A DNA stretch of 64,000 nucleotides from Chamaecrista fasciculata. Taxonomy: Eukaryota; Streptophyta; Magnoliopsida; Fabales; Fabaceae. Shown piece by piece: positions 10,535 through 21,744 of this stretch; the first letter of the stretch is position 1, and each line of letters begins with the position of its first letter. The stretch lies in assembly GCA_003254925.1 (NCBI GenBank), contig QANZ01017797.1:220569-284568 (forward strand). Direction: 5' to 3'. Both the position numbers and the translations under genes were made by a program. The notes under the pieces were generated by a model, which worked only from the letters and a program-made list of their open reading frames with translations, ran no database searches and was not told where the DNA came from.

Positions 10535-13500
10535 ATGGCCTCAAAATCTCAGTTCTTGAGGGGTTCATCAACTGTCCGAAAAATTACCCAAATCAACAAT
10601 GATCTTGATGGAGAAAGTGAGGAAGGGAGCAGCGTTAACCTTGCTACCTACACAGTTCACATACCTCCCACGCCAGATAACCAGCCCATGGAAATCTCTA
10701 TGGAAAGATCCACTTCTCGGAGAGTAGAAGACCAGTATGCATCAAGTTCTATGTTCACTGGTGGTTTCAATCAGGTCACACGATCCCACTTGAAGGAAAA
10801 GGTGATCGACTCCGAATCGAGCCATCCCCAGATGGCAGGTGCTAAAGGGTCACCTTGTGCTGTGCCTGGATGTGATGGAAGGGTCATGACTGATGAGAGA
10901 GGACTCGATATATTACCTTGTGAGTGTGGCTACATGATTTGTAGGGATTGTTATAGAGATGCTTTGAGAACAGGTGATGGGATTTGCCCAGGATGTAAAG
11001 ATCCTTACAAGGACCTGCTGGATACTTCCACCGAGGCTGTTATGCACTTGTCATCTTCTGTTGCGATTTCAAAGATGGAGAGGAGGTTGTCATCCATGAA
11101 ATCAAAATCTGGGGCATTAGTGAGCAGTCAAATCAATGAAGTTGATCATAACCAGTGGTTGTATGAAACTAAGGGGAGCTATGGATATGGGAATGCCATG
11201 TGGCCAAAAGATTCAGAAAATGATTGTAGCTCCGAGTGGATGGCTGGGGATCCTAAAGTTTTCCAAGAGAAGCAGTGGAGGCCACTCACCCGGAAATCGA
11301 GTATCTCTGCTGCAGTTCTGAGTCCTTATAGGTACAAAGAGACTTCTTCTATCCCAAGTTATTTTTTACCTGTGTTCAAGTCATTTGGGTAGGTTCATTA
11401 ATATGAATTTATTTTTTCATGTAGTCTAAGATAAATAATATCCTATTTGAAGATTTTTCTTCTCTAGTGCATGCTTCTCCCACTTTGTGGAAGGGCCAGA
11501 ATTATGTCTAATAGCAACTTGCGATAAAAGAAGACAGGGAAATGTGAGAATTTTTTGTTGTACAAATGATTGACCTGAGACCTTACTCTCTTATTAAAGT
11601 TAACGTACAGAGCAATTAAGGTGCATTTGCTGCTGAACTTTATTTAATTTGTCGGCTATGCTCTAATGCTTCAACAGCTGATGTTTTATTTCTCATTACT
11701 TTATCCGATTAAACCTTTGCAAATAGATAACAGAGGTCCATTGTGTTTCAAACCAATCAATCACTTTAATTTGTCCCAATTGTTTGAACATATTTTGTTT
11801 TTTGTCTTGTTCACAATTTTCAGCTTACACTCTATTTATTGATGTTTATCTTGTTGGAGTTGAACACTCTGATATTAACAATTCAACATTTAAAAAATTT
11901 TCAAGTTTATACTCTGATATTGTTGGTTTAATCTTTCAGGATCCTAATTTTTGTTCGAATGGTGGTTCTTGCCTTTTTCCTTAAGTGGAGAGTTGAAAAC
12001 CCCAACGATGATGCAATCTGGTTATGGGGCATGTCTGTGGTTTGTGAAATCTGGTTTGCCTTTTCTTGGCTGCTTGATCAACTTCCCAAGCTCTGCCCCA
12101 TAAATCGTTTTTCTGATCTTGATGTTCTGAAAGAAAAGTTTGAAACTCCTAATCCTAGCAATCCTACAGGCAAGTCTGATCTTCCAGGAATAGATATTTT
12201 TGTGTCAACAGCAGATCCTGAAAAAGAACCACCACTTGTTACTGCAAACACTATTCTTTCTATTTTGGCTGCTGACTATCCTGTTGAAAAGCTTTCATGT
12301 TATGTCTCTGATGATGGGGGTGCACTTCTGACCTTTGAGGCCATGGCCGAGGCTGCCAGTTTTGCCAACTTGTGGGTTCCTTTTTGTCGGAAGCATGACA
12401 TTGAACCAAGGAACCCAGAGTCTTATTTTAATATGAAGAGAGATCCTTACAAGAACAAGGTGCGTTCTGACTTTGTTAGAGATCGCAGGCGGGTTAAGCG
12501 GGAGTATGACGAATTTAAGGTTCGGATTAATAGTCTCTCTGATTCAATTCGGCGACGTTCGGATGCTTATAATGCTAGGGAGGAGATCAAAGCAATGAAA
12601 ATATGGAGAGAGAATGGAAATGATGAACCCATGGGGAATTTTAAAATTCCTAAAGCTACTTGGATGGCTGATGGTACTCATTGGCCAGGCACTTGGACGA
12701 CTTCTACACCAGAGTACTCTAGGGGAGATCATGCCAGTATAATACAGGTCATTATTTCAGGGTTTCCTTATTATTTATGTTATGTTTTGAATTGGTTAAA
12801 TACTGTTAACATTTAGTTTTTCTTTAGCCAAACTAGTGTAGTTTGCTGCTTTATTTTATTGTTAATATTTATAATATCCCTTGTTATTGGAGATCCATTA
12901 TTATTGCTTTAGGTTACTTCCTTGGTCTATCATGAACTGTTAACAGTAGTACCGTACTATGACAAAAGACTTGAATGGGCTACTAATGTATTTGGCATCT
13001 TTCAAACTACAGGTAATGTTAAAACCCCCAAGTGATGAACCACTCACAGGAACAACATCAGATTCAAATGCCATTGATTTCACTGAAGTTGATATTCGTC
13101 TTCCCATGCTAGTTTATGTTTCTCGTGAAAAGCGGCCTGGCTATGATCACAACAAGAAGGCTGGGGCTATGAATGCCCTAGTTCGAGCCTCTGCCATTAT
13201 GTCTAATGGCCCTTTCATCCTTAATCTTGATTGTGACCATTACATCTATAATTCCCTAGCACTGAGAGAAGGCATGTGCTTCATGATGGACCTTGGTGGG
13301 GAGAGGATCTGCTATGTTCAATTTCCTCAGAGGTTTGAAGGAATTGATCCTTCTGATCGCTATGCCAATCATAATACTGTCTTCTTTGATGTCAACATGC
13401 GAGCTCTTGATGGGCTTCAAGGTCCTGTATATGTTGGCACTGGATGCCTGTTTCGAAGAACTGCACTTTATGGCTTTGATCCACCCCGAATGAAAGAAGA

Positions 13501-14716
13501 GGTCGGATGGTTTGGTCATAAGAAATCCTCATCAGTTGCCTCTGTGCCTGAGGGTCAATCACCGTACAATGATGATGAGGAAATAGGCGCTGCTCTTATT
13601 CCCAAGAGATTTGGCAACTCAAATCTATTTATTGACTCAGTTAGGGTGGCAGAATTTCAGGGGCGGCCCCTTGCTGATAACCCAGCCATAAAAAATGGAC
13701 GTCCACCTGGTGCTTTAACCCTGCCTCGGGATCTTCTTGATGCATCCACTGTTTCTGAGGCTATTAATGTCATTTCATGTTGGTACGAAGATAAGACTGA
13801 ATGGGGCCATAGGATTGGGTGGATTTATGGATCTGTAACTGAGGATGTTGTGACTGGTTATAGAATGCACAATAGGGGTTGGCGATCCATTTATTGTGTG
13901 ACTAAGAGGGATGCCTTTCGTGGGACTGCTCCAATAAATCTGACTGATCGGCTACACCAAGTCCTTCGATGGGCAACTGGTTCAGTTGAAATATTCTTTT
14001 CTCGTAACAATGCTCTTTTGAGTAGCTCTAGGATGAAATTTTTGCAGAGGATTGCTTACCTTAATGTTGGAATCTATCCATTCACTTCAATCTTCCTCAT
14101 TGTTTACTGCTTCCTTCCTGCCCTTTCCCTTATTTCTGGCCAGTTCATCGTCCAGAGCCTCCAAGTAACATTCCTAGTATACCTCTTAGGAATCACCTTA
14201 ACCCTTGTTTTTCTTGCTACTCTTGAGATCAAGTGGTCTGGTATTGCTTTAGAAGAGTGGTGGAGGAATGAGCAGTTTTGGCTTATTGGAGGCACAAGTG
14301 CTCATCTTGCTGCCGTGCTTCAAGGTCTCCTTAAAGTGTTAGCTGGAATCGAGATTTCATTCACTTTGACTTCAAAATCCGCCGGTGATGATGATGATGA
14401 TGAGTTTTCTGATTTATATATAATCAAGTGGACATCGTTGATGATACCTCCTGTGACAATCATGATGCTCAACTTAATAGGAATTGCTATTGCAGTCATT
14501 AGAACTATATATAGTGAGAATCCTGATTGGAGCAGTTTGCTTGGAGGTGTGTTTTTCAGTTTTTGGGTGTTGGCTCATCTATACCCTTTTTCTAAAGGGT
14601 TAATGGGAAGGAGGGGAAGAACACCAACCATTGTGTTTGTTTGGTCAGGCCTAATAGCTATCACTATTTCCCTCCTTTGGGTTGCTATTGACCCTCCCTC
14701 TGGCAGCAACAATTGA
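10535..14716 (+). CDS. CSLD: Cellulose synthase-like protein D (CSLD5-like), glycosyltransferase family 2
   Basis: The gene is spliced: exon 1 10535-11331, exon 2 11940-12747, exon 3 13013-14716, giving 1102 residues, the usual CSLD length. Junctions are AG|GTACAA..TTTCAG|GATCC (phase 2) and CAG|GTCATT..CTACAG|GTAATG (phase 0); both restore the family sequence exactly. An N-terminal RING-type zinc finger has cysteines 108, 113, 129, 131, 136, 139, 151 and 154. Two membrane helices (about 266-310) precede the catalytic loop: DD at 390-391, DCD at 608-610, TED at 811-813 and QVLRW at 851-855. About six C-terminal helices follow and the protein ends in PPSGSNN. CSLD enzymes polymerise a beta-1,4-linked wall glycan at the Golgi, cell plate or plasma membrane; CSLD5 acts in cytokinesis in Arabidopsis. 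The D5 assignment comes from blocks such as [15 protein letters not shown] and [15 protein letters not shown] and needs a tree. No disabling change is seen. Confidence 0.95.
11332..11939 (+). other. CSLD intron 1
   Basis: The 608-base intron has donor GTACAAAG and acceptor AATCTTTCAG, in phase 2. Exon 1 appears to read on into the intron for about 20 codons, but those residues do not fit the family, whereas splicing gives [17 protein letters not shown]. Confidence 0.92.
12748..13012 (+). other. CSLD intron 2
   Basis: The 265-base intron has donor GTCATTATT and acceptor CAAACTACAG, in phase 0, joining ...ASIIQ to [10 protein letters not shown]. Confidence 0.92.
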
Positions 14717-15961
14717 ATTGGGTGATCATTCCAATTCCCTTGAAGTGTAGTATCTTGTGCTCATCACTTGTAAGTAGTTCAGTCTGCCCCTTGTGCTCAT
14801 GTAGATTGGTTTTGTAACCCCATTTATAGTTGACCGGGATATTGCTTAAAGTTTGTTGATCATAGATTTTTTTTTTGACATGTAAATGGTGATTTCACCT
14901 TTTAGAAGCTATGCCATTCATCTATTTCTCTCTTGTTTGACCTTCTGGGTTTTTAGTGGCAGTATATTCATGGTAGCTGATTGACCTGGCTTAATTGGTT
15001 CATTCTTTACTTCGTTATTTTACACCGAATTGGGTATTCCCATATTTATTATTTCCTCCACGAATATGGAGTTCATTTTTACTATTCCAATTGTAATGAC
15101 TAATGAGGAATTGGTATTACAACAATTTTAAAATTTCCGAACTTATCGTACAGTATATATAGTTTTGGAGTATTGTCAAGTTGAATTTTAAATTTTAGTT
15201 AGAATTGCTCATAGAATGGTGTTTACTTTTTCAATATGATGGAGTAGAAGAAAAATGGCTATCAAAGCAAGCTATGATGAGTTGACTGTGCATTTGAGAA
15301 GAAGAAATTATGAGATTACCACTCTAAACCATTAGGATCTTGTCAACCTAGTAGCATGATCAACCTTCTATTTTCATCCATTTTTTTTTTTTACATAAAT
15401 CAGATTATTTGAACCATGGAACTTATACTGCAATATTGGTATTCATATAAATTAGAGTAATTTAATGGTTTGGTCCCTGAAAGATGTCAGAGTTCTCAAT
15501 TTCATCCCTGAAAGATAATAGTACCTAATTTAGTCCCGAAATGATACATTTAAAATCAATTTAATCCTTCCACTAAAATTAATAACAGGAACTTAACAGT
15601 AAATCTATGAATTGTTGTCTATGCATGCAATACAATAGAACAAAGCTCTGTCCTTGTAAATTGTTCGTGTCTTAACTTCTAAACATTATATAACTCACCA
15701 TGAATTGCTGTCTATGCATGCAATACAAGAGATGGAGTGGCACTGACATGTTCAAATGCTTTTAGTTAGAAAAAAGAGAAAATACTATATTTTTTGTAAT
15801 TAATGTAAAATCTGTTGCTGGATGACACAAGGGAATAAATATGCCAGAAATTCCATCTATGAGCTTTTGGTAAATTAACTCCCACTACAAGACTCTTTGG
15901 GCTGTGATATTAACTCACTCTCTTAACAGACATTTTTATATTGTGGTTAGTCTCCTTTGGT
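14717..15961. other. CSLD 3' region and AT-rich spacer
   Basis: The first about 200 bases are probably 3'UTR. At 15465-15600 there is one arm of a tttggtccctgaaagat-type MITE without its partner. A block around tgtctatgcatgcaatacaa occurs twice, near 15616 and 15710. No gene seen. Confidence 0.45.
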
Positions 15962-16381
15962 TGTTCTGCTCCTTGACCTGACTAGTGCCCTGCTTGTTTC
16001 TTTGTACTTTATCACTTGCACACCTGCTTGTCACTGGTGTTGGGAAGGAACCTATTTCGAGAAGAGTCAAATTGAAACACATACATTCTGCGGCTCTGCT
16101 CCATTTAGCCAAATGTAAAATCAATTTATTTATTATAGTATTATTAAAGTATAGTTCCTGAAGTATAAAGTTTGTTCTGCTCCTTGACCTGACTAGTGCC
16201 CTGCTTGTTTCTTCGTACTGTATCACTTTCACATCTGGTTGTCACTGTTGTCAGGAGGGAACCTATTTCGGGAAGAGTCAAGTTGAAACGCATACATTCT
16301 GAGGCTCTGCTACAGTTAGCCAAATGAAAAATCAATTTATTTCTGATATTATTATTAAAGTGTAGTTCATGAAGTATAAAG
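15962..16381. repeat. 211-base tandem duplication
   Basis: Two diverged copies (15962-16171 and 16172-16381) share blocks beginning tgttctgctccttgacctga and gggaacctatttcg, and both end in gaagtataaag. Every frame is interrupted by stops. The source is not recognised; it could be part of an old exon. Confidence 0.8.
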
Positions 16382-17459
16382 TTTGACATCATAGTGTGCT
16401 TCTATTGCCTATAGATGCACTTAAATTCTGAATGCTTATAAGGACCTTGTGGCATATGATTTTGTACTGCTACTGAGTTTTCTTCCAAATTTGGCTAACA
16501 GGATTTATTGCACACACCCAATAAAAATCTGAATTCTGAACTCCACCGACATGAAGCTGAGGTACATACTAAAACTACTGTTTCTTTTATGGATTTCCAA
16601 GGGTTTGTTGATTGATTTTTACTTCTGATAATGAACCTCCTTTTCATATGTATGTATGTACCTTTAGCATTTGGTTATTCGCTCTATTTTCTATGCCAGG
16701 CACCAGGTTAGCCATTTTGTATATACTTTACAGCAGTATGTGGAGTCACAACTATCTCATGTATCATGGTGCAAGTTTCTTCATTCTCTTCAACACAAGG
16801 TTTAGATCCTCTGCTTCTGCTAGTTTGTTGTAGTTATTTATTTTAGTAGTCAACAGTTATTCTCTAAAAAAATGTAGGCTTTGCCTTAAAAAGTTTTCTT
16901 TAATACTTTCTCTATGTCATAATTGGTTATACAAAATAAATTTATCACGTGTCCTATTTTCATTGAAAAACTTTATAGCAAAAATATAAGGAATTGTATA
17001 TAACTCTACTCCTTTTAAAAAAACTATATCTTCTGGCCTAGCCCTCTTTATTGTACTAAAAAAAAAAAACTACATCATTAAAAAATGACACACAAGAAAG
17101 GAAAAAGGACAAATAAGAGAGAAGATCATACGCCAAGTCAAAATATGGAGAAAAAAATATAGAACTTAATGGTAGAACCATTTTGCACCAAGTTGCATAA
17201 ATAATGAATCCATTTGAACCTTTTATTTTTTTTTTTTTTTCGGTTAAGTCATGGATATCCCTCGCCTATTCGTGTAACGGTCTAAGTGAAGACTAATTCC
17301 ATTCAAGCCTTAGAGACGAAATGGTCAGAACCCTCCAAACAAAATGAACTTTCGATACTAGACCTCGAACATGCAACCCCACGATTAAATTTTTATACGA
17401 TCAAAATGAACTTTATGACAAAGATAATTAAAATGAGCAATTGACTTAAAAAATAATTA
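16382..17459. other. Intergenic DNA with a possible orphan exon
   Basis: At 16501-16560 an acceptor-like ggctaacag is followed by a 20-codon open stretch reading DLLHTPNKNLNSELHRHEAE and a GTACAT donor. With the duplication upstream this might be the relic of a spliced gene, but I do not recognise it. The rest is AT-rich with poly-A and poly-T runs. Confidence 0.3.
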
Positions 17460-17826
17460 GGGTAAATTATACTTTAGTACCTTGTGGTTTGACCCTATTT
17501 CACTTTGGTACCTTGTGGTTTGAAGCCTGACACTTTGATACCCTGTGGTATTCTCCATTAACACTTTGGTACCCTTTGAAGCTATTTTGTAATTTTAATC
17601 ATAACAAATTTTACAAAAATTATACATTGACCCCAATTATTTTTTGAATTTTTCATTTTAGTCCTTGAATAATATGTATTCAAGGACCTATTTGTAATTT
17701 TTTGAAATTTTTTGGGGTCAATATGAATTTTTACAAAATTTGTTATGTTTAAAATTACAAAATAGCTCCAAAGGGTACCAAAGTGTTAATGGAGAATACC
17801 ACAGGGTACCAAAGTGTAATTTACCC
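17460..17826. mobile_element. Fold-back MITE, 367 bases
   Basis: The left end gggtaaattatactttagta and the reverse complement of the right end (gggtaaattacactttggta) are inverted repeats. The arms pair almost to the centre, with repeated ttggtaccctgtggt words. Flanks are A-rich and give no unambiguous target duplication. Confidence 0.75.
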
Positions 17827-18752
17827 AAAAAAAACTAATTATATTTTTAATTAAATATTTTAATATATAAATAATTAAATCCTAACTTCCTTTAACTCTT
17901 TAAGTCATCACTTTTCTCGTCTTCCTTTCTTCCTTTCACCCTTGAGAGTTCAATCCTTCATCTTCACTCTTCAGAGACGAGTAGCCCTAGCCATCGCTCC
18001 TCCAGACCTTCACCACCAGAGCTCCGTCGCGTTGGCCATCTATCGGGTGTTCATCCACTGCTCCTGTTTTGCTCTGTTCGTCACTCTTCCTGCCGAGTTT
18101 ATCAAAGTATGTGTTCTGTTTCAACATATAATGCTGGGATTTTAGTATTTCGAAATCATGCATATAGCTTCTTGATTTGTTGGGTTATACAGGTTAAGAT
18201 TCCAAATGGTTCAAAATCTCTCTGATTGTGTTTGATATATCATAGAGATTAAGGTTCATATAATTGTTTTTATATATCTACTGGTAATTCCTTATCTTTC
18301 TTCAATTACTGCTTGTATAAATTGTTTGAGAAATAAGTTTTTGGTCAACACTTTGACTTCTGTCATAAAATAAGTTAGATTCATGAACAATCCAGACATT
18401 GGATATGTTTCGCAGGGCACTTAAAATTAAAAGGAAGAGTGAATGTTGAGCCGTTGGCTTTTTTTGGTGGTGTTTCTTGCTGACTCTATTGTTCTCTTGC
18501 GATTCCAGTGTGCTTAATTGGAGCATTAAGTTTGGCATTGCAAGAACTTAGGGACATTGTGATGAGAAGAACTGTTACATTGTATGAAGTACACTATGGA
18601 AGTGGCAGTATTAACATTGTAGAAGAAGCAGAAGGGCTACATTAGGTATTAGTATACTAGTGCTCTCATTCCTACCATCTCTCTTGTTTTGGTCATTCTC
18701 TGTTATTGGGCAGTGTCTTGTGTCTTCTCACTTTCTCTTTGATGTTGAAGCA
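17827..18752 (+). other. Upstream region of the first F-box fragment
   Basis: A pyrimidine-rich, transcript-leader-like stretch lies at 17890-18130 (tcttcctttcttcctttcac, then a GC-richer 150 bases) with an open frame of 67 codons from 17942 that resembles nothing I know. From about 18315 onward the sequence is the first copy of the tandem duplication that also precedes the F-box gene at 19659. Confidence 0.4.
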
Positions 18753-19855
18753 ATGTCTCACCATTTCATTTCAGAATTGATAGTTGAAATCCTTCTCAGA
18801 CTACCTGTTAAGTCCCTAGTAAAATGCATGTCTGTTTGCAAAGCCTGGAAGTCCCTAATCACAAGTGATACCTTCAGATCTGACCACCTCACCCGTACCC
18901 TCCATCTCCAAGCCAATCATGGCAGTTTCTCCCTATTCCTTCTGTTCTGTAGTAAGAGAGACTATTTTGCGATCGATATCATGTGTGAGGAATTTTTCGT
19001 AATCTTCTCCTTAAATATCTCATATTTTCAACTCTGTTATACTCAACCTTTATAAAATAAGTGGAAACCAGTAGCCATAGTATAGAGGACAAGAAGTCAA
19101 GAACAATTTTGGTTCGCTCATTTCATTATTTCAGAACACTGTTGTTTGTATCTGTTTGAGAGATGAGATTGGGGAAAGGAATTCAGAGGGTGGACCATCT
19201 TATTAGGTAACATTGAGATTGCTTCACCACATTTAAAATTGTTAGATAAATAAAGTTTCTGTACAACAATTTGATTTTTGATAATTAAATAAGCTAGATT
19301 CATGTACAATCTACATAATATTGGATTTAATTTTCAGGGAAGTTCAAAATAAAATAATTTGTTAGCCATTGTCATGTTGTGGTGGTGTTTCTTGTTGACT
19401 CTATTGATTTCTTGTAATTCCAGTGTGCTTAACTGGAGCATCAAGTTCGGCGTAGGGACGAGTTCATGATTAGAACTGTAACATTATATGAAGTAGTGTG
19501 CTCTTAAAGTGGCGGTATAAACATCGTTGAAGTAGTAGAGGAGCTATATTAGTTATTACTATACTAGTGGTCTCAGTCTCTACCATCTCTCTAGTTTTGG
19601 TGCTTCTCTGTTGGGCAGTGTCTTGTGTCTCTCACACTTCCTTTCTATTGTTGAAGCAATGTCTGACTATTTCCCTCCAGAATTGATAGTGGAAACACTT
19701 CACAGACTACCCTTCAAGTCTCTAGTAAAATGCATGTCTGTCTGCAAAGCCTGGAAGTCTCTCATCACAAATGATACCTTCATATCTGACCACCTCACTC
19801 GTACCCTCCATCTCCAAGCCAATCATGGCAATTCCTCCCTCTTTCTTCAATTTTT
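18315..19855 (+). repeat. Tandem segmental duplication of F-box promoter plus 5' coding part
   Basis: Copy 1 (about 18315-18945) and copy 2 (about 19232-19855) align through shared blocks: agattcatg near 18380 and 19295, gattccagtgtgcttaa-type text near 18506 and 19420, the CTCTCCTGTTTTGG-like leader, and the F-box coding start. Copy 1 loses homology after about 60 codons. Confidence 0.75.
18753..19055 (+). pseudogene. F-box gene fragment (N-terminal F-box only)
   Basis: From ATG 18753 the translation reads MSHHFISELIVEILLRLPVK and continues as a complete F-box (SLVKCMSVCKAWKSLI), closely matching the gene at 19659. Homology ends near QANHGSFSLFLLF; after that the frame runs through unrelated sequence to a stop at 19053-19055, for 100 residues. 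The FBA domain is absent. It could still encode an F-box-only peptide able to bind SKP1, but truncation by partial duplication is the simpler reading. Confidence 0.75.
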
Positions 19856-20846
19856 TCGTATGAGATCAGGGCATGAAATACTTGGGGAATGTTACTCATT
19901 ATATTCAGATGATAAGGAAACTCATAGCCTTTTTGTATGGAAATTCCCTCTCACTCATCTATTTCGCATGTATGGGTATTCGACGGTTGTTGGCACTTGC
20001 AATGGGCTGGTATGTTTGGCTGACTATTCTATCATAGATAGCGCAATTGCTGTTATTTGGAACCCTTCTATACAAAAATATGTGATACTTCCTAAACCCA
20101 TCCTAACATTCAAGAGAAGAAGCCACAAGGAAAAAAGTCATCGGGTGTTTTTTGGGTTCGGTTTTGATTGTAGAAACAAGGATTTCAAAGTAGTCAGATT
20201 TGTCACTCTTCAAGAAACAGAAGCTACTCCTCAAGTTGAAATTTACTCTCTTGCTTCTCGATCATGGAGGACCATTACTAGTACTACTACTGCTACACCT
20301 GCATTTCTCCTTTCTAAGCATTGTCTCAAGCCTTCCCAAATGTTTGTGAATGGTAAACTGCACTGGGTGGTCACCCGTAGAAATTACAGTGGGATTCACT
20401 ATTATATCTTGACACTTGACGTGGTTGAAGAGAAATTTGGAGAATTAATGTTACCTCAGTGTTTGAACGATTCATCTTTTCAAGTATCTATTTTTCCAGG
20501 AGGAAATACACTTGCTGTGCTTCAGGAATCTTTGCACCAAAATTATTTTAATATTTGGGTAATGAAAGAGTATTGTGTTGTTGAATCGTGGATTCAGTTG
20601 CTTCATTTTGATACTACAAGTGGCCGACCCAATGTATTAGCCCTTACTAGTATTGGACAAGTGGTCCTTGTTTTCTACCATGATGAGATTGTCTTATTAG
20701 ATCCCAAAACCCAGTTAAGGACGAAGCTCAAGACATTTATGGGATATTGCAATATTTTTGCTGGAGATTATGTTAATAGTTTATATTTGGCAAGGGAGGA
20801 ATTTCATATACCCACACTCCCGTCTAGGAATTTGTTACCCTATTAG
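19659..20846 (+). CDS. F-box protein with F-box-associated (FBA) domain
   Basis: A single-exon gene of 395 residues. I chose ATG 19659 because it begins the family-typical MSDYFPPELI; the frame is open upstream but has only non-ATG starts. The F-box spans about residues 4-46 (ELIVETLHRLPFKSLVKCMS, then VCKAWKSLI). The FBA region follows, with VVGTCNGLVC near 110-120, WNPSIQKYVILPKP near 134-147, FGFGFDCRNKDFKVVRF, EIYSLASRSWRTI, FVNGKLHWVV, LDVVEEKFGELMLPQ and WVMKEYCVVESW. Such proteins are substrate receptors of SCF ubiquitin ligases; the F-box binds SKP1 and the FBA domain binds the target, which cannot be told from sequence. The frame is intact. It is the parent-like copy of the fragments at 18753 and 26818. 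Confidence 0.9.
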   Translation: MSDYFPPELIVETLHRLPFKSLVKCMSVCKAWKSLITNDTFISDHLTRTLHLQANHGNSSLFLQFFRMRSGHEILGECYSLYSDDKETHSLFVWKFPLTHLFRMYGYSTVVGTCNGLVCLADYSIIDSAIAVIWNPSIQKYVILPKPILTFKRRSHKEKSHRVFFGFGFDCRNKDFKVVRFVTLQETEATPQVEIYSLASRSWRTITSTTTATPAFLLSKHCLKPSQMFVNGKLHWVVTRRNYSGIHYYILTLDVVEEKFGELMLPQCLNDSSFQVSIFPGGNTLAVLQESLHQNYFNIWVMKEYCVVESWIQLLHFDTTSGRPNVLALTSIGQVVLVFYHDEIVLLDPKTQLRTKLKTFMGYCNIFAGDYVNSLYLAREEFHIPTLPSRNLLPY

Positions 20847-21740
20847 GCTATTGGCAATTCTATGAAAATGTTATAGAATATACTTTCTAGTTTCTCCATA
20901 AAAATTGCTGTAGTACTATTTTTTTTTTGTCAGACCTATATAAATATATATAGTTATATATATGTTTCTTTGCCATAACCTGTGTCATTGGTAATTCAAC
21001 ATCATCTATAAGATCTAAAATCAAAATCAGAACTCTGCTTCCCATTGGCTGTGTATCTCCTATCCCATGTAAACATCACTCACTCAGAGATGGAATGTAA
21101 ACTTGTGATAGAATGTTTATAGATCCTAATGATTTCAAAGCATCATCTATAACATTACATAATGTACTGCAGATTTAGAATTTTCAAATGTTGGTTATAA
21201 AGTATATAAAAGCAAGAAGGTTGGAAAAAGAAAAGGATAATGAGTCAGCAAGAAGTACCAACAACAATTTAATTTATTGAAATTAACATGCTTCCAATAG
21301 CCATATACCATGCGTAAACGTTACATGAATATTTTGTGGCTCTACATTTAATGAATAGAATAAGGTAGATGTGTTGCTGTAAAATAAATTTTGTGGCTGC
21401 TACTTTATTTCTTTTGGCAGAAGCAGATGCCTATACAAGCTGATTTTTATAGTCATCGACTCTTGCAAATATATATATATATATATAAATATTTATTTAT
21501 GCTGAGTTTTATAAAGAGTTGTCATTACTTAGCTAAATTAATTAGTTTATGAGACAACAAGAGGCATAAAAAATAAGACACATGTTATGGTCTCCAGTAA
21601 TCTTCCTGGCATAAAGCAAGTTGAACCTAAAAGAAAGAATATAACGCAAATATACAATACCTTTCTAAGTTATCAGCTGAAGTTTATAAAAAAAGACTAT
21701 CAGATTGAGTAACTAATTTGGAAGTACCATCAGAAATATG
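20847..21740. other. F-box 3' flank, shared module
   Basis: No gene. Blocks here recur beside other F-box copies: caacatcatctataagatct, gtaaacatcactc, ttcaaagcatcatctataac, and tgagtcagcaagaagtacca with cttccaatagccatat. Similar text lies at 27240-27590 and 41240-41740. A (TA)n run sits at about 21466-21486. Confidence 0.6.
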
Positions 21741-21744
21741 AACA

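Noticed and set aside
11332-11392. CSLD exon 1 continuing to a stop as a short 285-residue protein
   Set aside because: The last 20 residues do not fit the family, while splicing at the GT donor restores the conserved [13 protein letters not shown] sequence in frame.
13256-13519. Antisense gene inside CSLD exon 3
   Set aside because: It is an open frame on the opposite strand of conserved coding sequence, with no family resemblance.
17942-18145. A 67-residue protein upstream of the F-box fragment
   Set aside because: It is pyrimidine-rich, leader-like DNA with no recognisable domain; kept only as a possible untranslated region.
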